Origin: Plantago elongata
Lineage: Eukaryota > Streptophyta > Magnoliopsida > Lamiales > Plantaginaceae
DNA length: 38,656 nucleotides
Reading direction: 5' to 3'
Assembly: GCA_036897095.1 (NCBI GenBank)
Contig: JAYMSP010000941.1
Location: 1-38,656 of the forward strand
The position numbers and the translations under genes are program-made. Position 1 is the stretch's first letter, and every line of letters begins with the position of its first letter. Positions 21,350 to 30,652 of the stretch are shown piece by piece. A model generated the notes under the pieces. It saw nothing but the letters and a program-made list of their open reading frames with translations. It made no database searches and was not told the DNA's origin.

Positions 21350-21425
21350 TCAGGTGTCCTGAGTACACCAGATTCGACAGTGCTTTACTCTGGTGTACCC
21401 AGTACACCAGAGTCGACAAAATTCT
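21350..21425 (+). repeat. Paired inverted repeats, strongest copies of the GTGTA/TACAC family
   Basis: The second is perfect: TGGTGTAC (21391-21398), loop CCA, GTACACCA (21402-21409). The first, 38 bp upstream, has GGTGT (21353-21357) and ACACC (21365-21369). Both are followed by AGATTCGACA or AGAGTCGACA, so the whole unit is duplicated. Confidence 0.85.
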
Positions 21426-21679
21426 GTTTCACTATAAATTTTAGATTATGTTATGCGTTATTCACTTACCTAACTAGTTCCACAGTTTTAGTTGATCACT
21501 TGTGAGATATAACTAGGTTGGAAGAGATTGGATATTACAAGGATACCTTGGAAGATATTAGATATATTCAAGAAAGATGATATTTCTTGAAATAGATTAT
21601 ATACTACAAGGAGATCTTGGATATATTCAAGAAAGATGATAAGGGTTATGATAAGAAGTAATTGACTTTGACACCTACA

Positions 21680-22900
21680 TTGGAAAATATCGGTGAATAA
21701 ATTGTGGTACTCCTCTCAGAAATTGGACAAACTAGTGGATGATGCAATTGGAAATGATGACGGGTCAATTGACCATGGGGGTGCAGTGCCTACACCCACT
21801 GAGATTCGAATTGATGACCCAATTGTTGACACTGGTTCGGAGACTACATCTACAGTTGAGAAACCCACTGATACAGATTGTGTACCCACTACACCACTGG
21901 TTGAAGTTGATGCCATATATTTTGAGATAGAGGCGTGGAGTATACACCAGCTACTGCATCCAGACCAAAACATAGCAAAGTCATGGAAAAGATAACCGTG
22001 AAATCTTCCAAAGCCGAGATACCCTTCATGTGAGGATAAGAATGTTGTCGATGACACACACATTGGTGTTGAGACGATTTTCAAGGAATTTGTGCCCAAT
22101 GATCTCATAACACTGATCCATGAGCTTATGGACAATGTAGCTACCCAACCTGGTGTGACGGAGTGACTCATACAAAGGAAACTGCTGTTGGCCAGGAGGG
22201 TGTACTAGAAACACCAGTTGCTCCTGGCATGGATAAAAAGGATGTGTTTGAGACATCCACCATTGTAGTTACTAATGGGAAAGAGATTGTTTGAGAAGTA
22301 CATTCATGTGCCTGATTTTAAGCTTCATAGAGTCTTTGATTTTCTGGAGTCTCGTAAGTTCCTAGGATCAGTTTGTTCTTTTGCTCGTAAACTTATCCGT
22401 GGTTGATACTGTGATCTAACCGAGAAGTTTGCTGATTCTTCGTTCTACGGATTATGGTGAAGTGTGTCAGCATAAGAAGTTGTTTAATGTTATACCGGAT
22501 ATGTTGAAGGATGTACTTAACCACCAGGTGTTACCGAGGACATCACTAACACGGATAAGGCTGTTGTGATCAAGGAACTCATTAGTGGCAAGGACTTTGA
22601 ATATCTTCCCTAATCTACAAGCTCAAGGAAGTAATGATGGTTGATATGGGTTAACAAGGGTTTTATCTTCTTGTCGGTTTTGAGCTGAAAGAAAACTATA
22701 CCAACTCTCCCATATATGTTCTTAATCTCTAAGGTCGTGTTGACGATATGGTGGAACCGGTACACTTGATCTGCAATGATTTGATTCTTCCTCTGAAACA
22801 ATTGATGCTTACTTGGGAAGTCAGGTGGCTACAATTGATCAACAGAGAGGAACCCTTCGACTAATGAAAGTCAACCTAGGGTTTTTGCTTTTAGCATATC
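21680..22900 (+). pseudogene. Broken ORF, possible envelope-like region
   Basis: After a first open frame (21693-21995, acidic, Thr/Pro/Asp-rich), coding-like sequence continues in changing frames: FKEFVPNDLITLIHELMD (~22080), a VLETPVAPGMDKKDVFE block (~22205), KFLGSVCSFARKLIRG (~22350), FNVIPDMLKDVL (~22486) and VIKELISGKDFEYLP (~22568). Position just before the PPT and 3' LTR, and the FLGSV..FARKLIR type of block, fit the extra envelope-like ORF of Sirevirus-type copia elements, but I cannot confirm homology by eye. At least four frameshifts and several stops are present. The 151-codon minus frame is antisense shadow. Confidence 0.42.
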
Positions 22901-23202
22901 AAGGGGAGAGAGGATCAACAAGTGCAGGACTGATGGAGTGTACAAAACACACCAGTGTGTTATGCCTAGTATGCTCCTGCAGGGCTGAAGGAGTGTACTG
23001 ACTACACCACTGTTTGTTATGGTCAATGTGTTGGGTTGTTATATTCCTAGGATTCTATGTTACTTTTGTAGGATTCTATGTTACTTATGTCTAATTATAT
23101 TATCTTTATTGCTCTGATTAAGGGGGAGAAATCTCTTAACTTGAGGAGGAGATAATATATATGTTTGTGCACTTGTTTGAAAGATTTATAGGTGATATGA
23201 AG

Positions 23203-23221
23203 AAAAAACAAAAGGGGAGAT
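23203..23221 (+). other. Polypurine tract of the LTR element
   Basis: A purine-rich run ending AAAAGGGGAGAT abuts the TG of the 3' LTR at 23222. Confidence 0.88.
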
Positions 23222-24269
23222 TGTAAGTGTGAGATTTTTGGGTGTATATAGGATTCACTCCCAGAACTTACGTTCACCAAGTTAAGTGGGTTACATCCTT
23301 CGATTGAACAGATTCTCACACTTGATATATATAATATGTTTATAGTTTTTGCCTTTATTCTAATCACTAGTTATTTTCACAGATTTGGATATATATGTGT
23401 GCAGATATTTTAGGACAAAAGATCTCTTAGAATCATGGAACATTGCAAGTCTAATACAAGAAGGATTGTACTTCGCTTAGAGTCTCCTAAAGGAAGAAGA
23501 AGTCGATTTGGATAGTAATCAAGAATCATAAAAGGACTCAATGTAGGATTCTCATGTTCACATAGACGTTCACCACTATTATATATAGAGGGTCATTCAT
23601 TGAAGAAGAATCCAAGAGTATCTACAAGTCAAAGTCAACAAGGACTGGAGTTTGAGTTGGAGTACATCTTCAAGTAGAAGACGATTAGGACTCAAACTGT
23701 AAGCAATAAAGATCAGAACAAATCTGATGAGCTATGCACATTTTTGACAACTATATATACCCCAAGAGCTCATCAAGATACATGTAGAAATCAACGGAGT
23801 CTACGACGATAAGAAAAACTGATAGTTTATTTATTCTTAGATTCACGATTTCTTTCATACTGTTCTAAGCTTTTTCTATCTAAAACTTAGAGGTTCATAG
23901 ATAGATTGATAGAGTGAATTCTTTATGCTTGCTTAGATGTTTTGCATCTAGATATATTCGTATAATAGATCTAGAGTAGTTCTTTGTATTCATTATTCGT
24001 ATAGTGAATATTTTCGCCATGAGGCTCGGTGGATTATAGAAATATAATATACTAGAAACTTATATCTCTTTGTCATGTTATTTCCACTGCATATTCTGTT
24101 AAATTCGAGATTATGTTTCCATATTAGATTTATATAAAATCGAGCTTCATTTGGTCGAGCATGGTGTGGCGGCTACACCCTAAACTGTTTTATACAGTTT
24201 TAGGTCTACTCAATACATTGCACTTCAGGTTTAGCTTGTTTAGTAAATACCGGTCCGGTTGCTATTTCA
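23222..24269 (+). repeat. 3' LTR
   Basis: Starts TGTAAGTGTGAG and ends GCTATTTCA. Compared with the 5' LTR it has lost one GTGTA/TACAC inverted repeat (near 23290) by substitution and deletion, and gained or kept ~15 bp around 24115. Visible divergence shows the insertion is not recent. Confidence 0.95.
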
Positions 24270-24274
24270 GTATT
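24270..24274. repeat. Target-site duplication, right (GTATT)
   Basis: Identical to 17050-17054. Confidence 0.9.
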
Positions 24275-24667
24275 AATTATAAATATATATAATGGATAAA
24301 GTTTCAAAAGAGTTGTGATTATTCTTTACAATCACAATAGAAAAAGAATAGAAAGAGATACAAAATGGTATAATATGGCTCAGTTGTTTACAGTTTTCTT
24401 TGAGCAAAATTTGTTTTATCAGATCACTGCAATTTTAGTGTTGAATGTACAGATTTGCCCCTTAAAGTACAATAAACACCTCGAAACTTTCTCTTTCTAA
24501 TTGCCACATGTAACGTTTCCATCCATTATTTTTCATGTTTTTTAATTCTAATTTTGTCTATTTTAAAATATTTTCAACTTGAAAAATAAAAATATAAAAA
24601 ATAAATACAAATCACCAACAATTTTATAGTTACGAGATCTATAAATAGAGATAACTCCCAAAAATTT

Positions 24668-24709
<42 letters not shown>

Positions 24710-24716
24710 GAGACAA
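24275..24716. other. AT-rich DNA with TA/TG microsatellite
   Basis: No gene recognised. A microsatellite of (TA)n then (TG)n lies at 24667-24709. CGAGATCTATAAATAGAGAT near 24632 is promoter-like and recalls 16718. Confidence 0.55.
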
Positions 24717-25625
24717 TGTATTAATTATTTTTTAATTGAGAATATTAAATATATAGTCATCAGCTACTAAGTGAGAGCTTCTATTTGATATATTGTACCC
24801 CCAAATCAGACTTTGGGTTAATGAGGAATAGTTGCTCAAAGTTGTAAGGTGAAGTTGAATTGTCAAACATTAACAAATAAAGAAAAGAAGGTTTTACTAG
24901 TAACCCATATAGCTAAACTACTTGCTCAAATGTGACGGTAAAGGTATGGAAGACTCTCTACGCGGGACGCACATAGGCGGGAGGGAGGGGGGGTTACAAA
25001 TCCTGAACAGATTTGCACTGAAACTAGTGGAAATTAATTTAGTGTGAGTATGCGTATGTAACCTGCATACACGGATGATGGGCCGAAATAGACACAAACG
25101 ACTACCCCATATCAGCAGATATTTTACTACTTGTCTAGTTTATCCTTTCAAAAGTTTTGATTTAAATTCAACTTATGTAATTGTTGAGGAGTTACATTAG
25201 CACTATCCCATAATTGATTTTGTAATCAAATCTGGCATATGCAGCTGAATGTTACAAAATTTGCTGAATGTTACAAAATTTAAAAAAGAAGAAGAAGTTG
25301 TTACATTTGTTTCTCAACTATATAAGGTCTCGGAATCAGTATGAAGAAGCACACCGAAACAAGCCTCCTCCTCCTTCTTCTTCTTCTTTCCTAATTTTGC
25401 ATAAATTAAGAATCACTTTTAGTTTGCAGGAAATTGTTAGTTTGTGCAACGAGTTGTTTTAGCTAATCTTTGTATTATGGGAGACAAACTCTCGACATCT
25501 CAAATAATATAGATGAGAGAGCGTATTTACTTAAAAAATATGTGCAAGGACATGCCTCTATTTCAATTGCTAAAAGATGGTATTTTGTCTACTATAATTT
25601 TGAATTACGTATTAATCTGACTAAC
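24717..25625 (+). repeat. Copia-type LTR and leader, family copy 1
   Basis: Resembles 36845-37520 in the same orientation. Shared landmarks in order are CAGACTTTGGGTTAATGAGG / GGACCTTGGGTGAGTGAGG, then GGAATAGTTGCTCAAAGTT-like, AAATCCTGAACAGATTTG / AAATCCTGGCCAGATTTG, GAAACTAGT, and a TATA box (CTATATAAGGTCTC / CTATAAAAGGGTCTC). After the TATA the sequence runs into a leader. No body follows, because a LINE tail interrupts at 25643 and further sequence is unrelated. It also holds a small TGCTGAATGTTACAAAATT duplication at ~25243-25280. Ends are approximate. Confidence 0.65.
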
Positions 25626-25642
25626 AATTACACCTCATGTGA

Positions 25643-25852
25643 TGGTCTACTTTGGTATTGAGGCTTGAGTTTTAGTTTTGATGGTCTCTCTTTTATAATT
25701 TTGGTGAACAATTTAAAGTTTGGTTTAGAGCTACAGTCTTAGTATGGATGTTATGATTCAGATGGTTCTTTTTTTTTTGTAATGGTGTTGCGTGAGTACA
25801 TCTTGTGCTTGCGTTTTTATTAATAATATTTAAACATTTTTAAAAAATAAAA
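25643..25852 (+). mobile_element. 210-bp LINE 3' tail with 17-bp TSD
   Basis: Flanked by AATTACACCTCATGTGA (25626-25642) and AATTACGCCTCATGTGA (25853-25869), one mismatch. The insert is T/G-rich, ends ATTAATAATATTTAAACATT and an A-rich tail TTTTTAAAAAATAAAA, as plant LINE 3' ends do. It has no coding sequence, so it is an extremely 5'-truncated LINE or a non-autonomous relative. Confidence 0.75.
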
Positions 25853-25869
25853 AATTACGCCTCATGTGA

Positions 25870-26326
25870 CAAAAGAAATTTATAATTTGAGCAAATAATG
25901 AAAAAAGAATTTGTGACGTCTTTACTGAAATAAATAAAGTAAAAGATCGATGGAATTTGAAAATTTATCTACCAAATTTGTTTGAAAGGGTTTAGAATTT
26001 CGATACCCTAACTAATGAGTAATGACTTATGAGAAGTCATGATGATTAGTAAAGTTTGGACGTCATAATGATTTTGTTGCAATTTTTTATTTGACAGAAT
26101 TAGAAGCAAATATTATTGGTGATACTAAACCAACCAAACATGCTAGTTTTCACTTATTAATTTCAACGTGCTGCCAACCTCTTAACAACAAATTCATGTT
26201 CATGTTTCATTCATCATAATGATTAATTATCATATGGACAATTTTTCAGTTTTCCATGCAGAGAACTTGCAATTTTGTACAAGTTCTTGTCAAAATGGTT
26301 AACTATCATAGTCTTAATATCAACTG
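25870..26326. other. Unassigned AT-rich DNA
   Basis: No gene, repeat or RNA recognised between the LINE tail and the next LINE. Confidence 0.55.
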
Positions 26327-26344
26327 AACTCTTGACTTATTGAT

Positions 26345-27520
26345 AATCAGAGTGGGTTCTTGAAAGATAGACTTATTGATGACAATATACTGCTAACTCA
26401 AGAATTGATCAACTTCATTAATGCCAAGACTAGAGGGCATAATGTTGCAATGAAGTTGGATATGAAAAAGGCATATGATAGAATTAATTGGGCCTTTCAT
26501 GCTAAAATTCTGGAAGCATTTCGTTTTAGTGATAGGTGGATCAGCTTGGTGATGAGAACAGTTAATAATTGTCATTTTGGTTTCTTGATCAATGGAGTCT
26601 CTCAAGGCTTTATCAAGTCTGCTCATGGCCTAAGGCAGGGAGATCCTCTGTCTCCTGCTCTTTTTATTATTGCTAGTGAGTATATATCTAGAGGTCTAAA
26701 TGCTACGTTTGATAATCATCCAGACATGTATTTTGATACTAAAAAGGGATTGTCTGTTACTCACTTAGCATATGCAGATGACTTGATAATATTCACTAAA
26801 GGATGCAAAAAGGAGATTAAGAGAATATCTCAGTTCTTCAAGCATTATGAAAGAACATCAGGACAGAAGATTAACCTAGGGAAGAGCAATATTTATCATG
26901 GGAAACATGCTAACAAAGATCAGTTGGACAGGCTTACTAGCATTTCTTGTGCTACTTTGCCTTTTTATTACTTGGGAGCTCCTATTCACAAAGGCAATAA
27001 GAAGATTGCTTTATACCTTCCTCTAGTAGAAAAGGTTAGAAATAAACTAGAAGGGTGGAACATTGCTCAAATTTCTCAAGGAGGGAGATGGGTACTCATA
27101 AGGAGTGTGTTGTCCTCTATGCCTATATATCTGTTGCAAGTATGTCTGCCTCCAGTCACCATATTCAAGATCATAGATTCCCTTATATCTAAGTTCTTTT
27201 GGGGGTCAACTGCTAAATAGAAAAGGTTGCACTAGTCCACTTGGAAGCCCTTGTGTGTTACTCAGCTTGAAGGAGGGTTAGGTGTTAGATCTTTCAAAGA
27301 TTTATGCACTGCATTTTCCATTAAACTTTGGTTCAGATTTAGAAGTAATCAATCTTTATGGGCAAGAAGTATGTGGACTATCTATTGCAAAGAGAAGTAC
27401 CCAGGGGAAGTGTGTGGTAAAGATATCAGACTCAGCTAACTGGAAGAGGTTGAAAAAAGTTGATTCAGTAGCTCAAGAGCAAATATTTTGGAAGATTGGG
27501 TATGGGTATTGCTTTATTTG
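26345..27520 (+). pseudogene. LINE reverse transcriptase, interrupted
   Basis: Frame from NQSGFLKDR (26345) to a TAG at 27218-27220. Visible RT motifs are AMKLDMKKAYDRINW (motif A, catalytic Asp), GLRQGDPLSPALF (motif B), LAYADDLIIF (motif C, catalytic Asp-Asp), SGQKINLGKS and YLGAPI. This is the non-LTR type, with DLIIF after YADD. After the TAG and a second TAG (~27234, replacing a Trp codon) the same frame resumes TQLEGGLGVRSFKDL. A frameshift near 27420 moves coding to another frame (WKRLKKVDSVAQEQIFWKIG) that meets a TGA at 27519. The start has no Met because of truncation. Confidence 0.95.
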
Positions 27521-28865
27521 AGAGGATGAGTGGGCTGAGAAGGGATCATTACTACCTTTGGCAACCAATGTCAGCAATACAAATGCCCTGGTGGAAGATT
27601 ATTTTCACCTTGTGGAAGATATATGGGACTTTTGCTATCTTGCAGATCATCTACCTATTGGAGTGGCAGCTAGAGTGAATAATATTCCTTGTTTAGTCAA
27701 TGAGGTAGCTATCCCTATTTGGAAGCTTACATCCAATGGGAGTTTCAATACAAAATCTGCATGTGAATTGGTTAGACAGAGGTCTAGACCTAACAAGATT
27801 CTGGCTAGATGTTGGCAATCAAGGATTCCATCAACAGTGGCTATTTTTTGGTGGAAGTTACTACAGGGTTGATTACCTGTAGACCAAGTGCTTCAAACAA
27901 GGGGTATCATCATGGCATCCAAATGCCAATGCTGCAGACAGATGGAGACAATCTTGCTTGGTATATTGTATATCTCTGAAGTGCACAAGGTTTGGGAATG
28001 GTTTTCTAGTATTTTTCAAGTGAGAATATCTCCACATATGTCAGTGATGGGGAGGTTTAAAAGCTGGGTTTATTCTACAGATTTGGTGGGAATGAGTCAT
28101 ATTAGAATACTTATACCTATATTGATAGGTTGGTTTGCTTGGCTAACAAGGAATGAGACTAAACATAAGGGGACTAGGATCACTGCAACTGTTAAAATTC
28201 ACAAAACCATGCTAAAAGTGCATAATCTTAGTTATGTTGCGGTTTTTAGTAGAGAAATTTGGAGAGGGGATTTGACAGTAGCAGCTAGCTGGAACTTATC
28301 TATAGAAAGACCTTTGGTAGAGAAAGTGATAATTGTATATTGGAAGAAACCTCCTGCTAACTGGATCAAAATCAATACAGATGGTTCTCAATGTCATGGT
28401 ACAAAAGAGGCAGCTATAGGTGGAGTGATCAGGGATGAAGACGGGAGAATTATCAAGGGTTTTCAAACCTTTATAGGCAAGGCTTCTTCTCTATATGTTG
28501 AACTTACAGGAATTTGGAAAGGTCTGAAAGTGGGTGCAGATATGAATCTGCAAAATGTCATTATTGAATTTGACTCCAAAGTTGCATTAGCCTTATTACC
28601 AAATAATTCTGCTCATTGGCATTGGAGTTTGGTGAACCTGATTCTGAATATTTTGGCTATGTGCAGGGAGAGGAACATCAGACTGTTCCACATTTATAGA
28701 GAAGGGAATCAATTAGCAGATTGGTTATCTAAACAAGCATTGAGTACTAAGGTATGTATGGAGTTTGATCCAGGGAACTGCCCTACCAGAGTGAGACAGA
28801 TAGCTTTTGTAGATAAAAATGGGATGGCATACATTAGGAAGAAAAGGTGTAAACATGTGGTATGA
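27521..28865 (+). pseudogene. LINE zinc-finger tail and RNase H domain
   Basis: Continues in the frame reached after 27420. PIWKLTSNGSFNTKSACELV, then IPSTVAIFWWKLLQG, a TGA (~27871, where CGA or similar is expected), and LPVDQVLQTRGI with SKCQCC, the start of the zf-RVT zinc block whose later His/Cys ligands are decayed. The RNase H domain shows IKINTDGSQ (Asp), GGVIRDEDGRII, YVELTGIWKGL (Glu), VIIEFDSK (Asp) and HIYREGNQLADWLSKQA. The 325-codon frame 27888-28865 is the longest uninterrupted frame in the window. Confidence 0.93.
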
Positions 28866-30626
28866 GTTACAGAAGGTAGGGTGTAACAAAATGGTTACTG
28901 TGGGTATCTATAAAGAAGGGAAGGTCTTTAAGCTTTGGTGTATTGTAATCTGGAGTAGTAGTACAATATGTCACCTTCCCTCCCCCTCTGTTTTGAATTG
29001 TGCAGGTACTACAAGGAGAGTATCTATCTATTGGCAAAGGGTTTATGGAAATGTTTGTATCAGGTATAATTAGCGTTTTGGTATATGGAAATCTTTTGAG
29101 TGGTATGTGTATAGAATCCCCTTGGTTTATCTTTCAGAAAAGCCATTACTAAGGAAAAAAGGCATGAGATCTTCTAACAGAACTAGATCCTTAGTGGATT
29201 CCCAGGTTAAAGATCCCTTGTGGACATATGTCAGGGGTATTAAAAGGTTAGGAATGGACTCAGAAACAGAAGTTATAGTCTATTTTGAGATTAAAGAATT
29301 CATGTCTCAATCCTGGAAATTAGTTAGGTGGTTTATTTGGTTCTTCTGCAGGTTTGATGGGATTGGTTTTGGAAGGGTTATTGGCATATTCAGTAGTTTT
29401 ATAGATGATGCTATTTGGAGGAATGGCATTGTCTTTCATAGGCAGATAGTGGATTCATGTATAGTAGAAGGGTTTGTATTTGCAGGGTTTTATCAAGGGT
29501 CTGTGGTGTATGGTAGTTGGGGAGTATTCCTCCCTCCCCAGGCACTAGTGCATATTAGTTCTGAAATCTATGTCTTTGCTTCTTATTTTCCTTATTCTGT
29601 AGGCACACTTATGTTCTTCTCATTGCATACACTATATCAAGTTTTATTGGATGTCTATTTAAGGCTAATCAATTACAAGGAAGTGTATTCAACTTTGTGT
29701 AATCATTTAGGCTCTTATACTCATTGGTGTTGGTTAGTATTATTGGTCATAGTGGATTGGTCTAGCATTACAGAAGTATAGGGGAGGATCTTGGCTCTAC
29801 ATAGGTCCTTTTATTACTTCGTCATGCATGCTAGTTCCTGCGTATTAGTTCAGTATTCTTTGGGTGATTGGAGGCTTAGTAGAAAAATAGATAATCAGGG
29901 GAATTTCAAAAGAAAGATAATACAGTCCGAGGTGAAAAGAAAAGTAAAGAAAAGAGCTGAAAAAAAGGGATATACAGCTAAAAAGAGGTCAAAAAATCGG
30001 AATAAGGCCCATGTGTTGTGTTGTGTTTTGGTGTGATTATGTTTGGTTTTTGAAGATGTGTAGTTCATGTTACAAGAAGGGCAAAGCAAAGCGTAGTGGA
30101 TACAACAAAGGGCAAAGAAGGAGTAGAGAGGAGTATAAAGAATATGGCAGCTCCAAGGTTTGTATTTGGCACAGGAGTAGACACATCATTGCGAGCATTG
30201 GCAGGCGAAAGAATAGAGATTGGCACAGGAAGGGGCGCGCAAAGTGGGAGGGAGCAGCTAGCATTGGCACGCAGCAAGCCGGCATTGGCACGTGCGTAGC
30301 TAATGGCTTAGGCAAGATTAGACATGGCAATGTGATTGGTAAGAACAAGGATTGTCACATATTTTTGAAGATATTTTGGTTAGTTAATACCCCTATTGGG
30401 TGCTTTGGAGGGTACATAATATGTATGTATGATTAGGGATTATAGTATTGTTTTGGTAGCTAAGTGCTATTATAAGTTATTGGAGTTTTTGGGGCATAGG
30501 AACTTGTTAGTGTTGTTGTGTAATAGTTGGTTTGTAATTGGTAAGAAGTACTTGGTGTATGCGGGTTCTTACAAACCGCCATGAGTTTCGTATAAATATA
30601 TGGTAGAGCTATATGCTCTTTTATTT
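28866..30626 (+). other. Long non-coding 3' tail of the LINE
   Basis: About 1.76 kb between the RNase H stop and the poly-A, inside the TSD. It is rich in G and T and poor in C. A 224-codon frame (29107-29781) has W/F/V/G-rich composition and no domain I recognise; I treat it as untranslated. Near 30165-30290 the word TTGGCA recurs five times. Confidence 0.6.
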
Positions 30627-30652
30627 AAAAAAAAAAACGAAACTCTTGACTT

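Larger units (their letters stand above)
17055..24269 (+). mobile_element. Non-autonomous LTR retrotransposon, Sirevirus-like, lacking pol core
   Basis: 7215 bp with paired ~1.05-kb LTRs starting TGTAAGTG and ending TATTTCA, a perfect GTATT TSD, a PBS (18111-18123, TGGTATTAGAGCC; one mismatch to the initiator tRNA-Met complement) and a PPT before the 3' LTR. The 5.1-kb interior has no integrase catalytic core, RT or RNase H. It contains two patches of coding debris, a (TAA)n microsatellite, a threefold repeat, five extra PPT-like motifs and many short inverted repeats. Copia elements of the Sirevirus group have long LTRs, an envelope-like region after pol and repeated PPT motifs, so this is probably a pol-deleted derivative that depended on a relative for proteins. 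Lineage is inferred; the boundaries are certain. Confidence 0.9.
26339..30640 (+). mobile_element. 5'-truncated L1-type LINE, 4.3 kb
   Basis: AACTCTTGACTT occurs immediately before (26327-26338) and after (30641-30652) the element, a 12-bp TSD. The 3' end has ATAAATATATGG, then an 11-base A run (30627-30637). The 5' end lies inside the RT domain, at the NQSGF block, so ORF1 and the endonuclease are missing as expected for incomplete reverse transcription. The body is RT, zinc-finger tail and RNase H, followed by ~1.76 kb without recognisable domains. Confidence 0.88.

Noticed and set aside
21716..22171. 151-codon minus-strand frame
   Set aside because: Antisense to the better supported plus-strand envelope-like debris.
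17055..24269. Autonomous retrotransposon
   Set aside because: No RT, RNase H or integrase catalytic motifs appear in any frame of the interior.
29107..29781. 224-codon plus-strand frame as a new gene
   Set aside because: It lies inside the LINE 3' tail, and its W/F/V/G-rich composition follows the C-poor, G/T-rich DNA. No domain or start context supports it.
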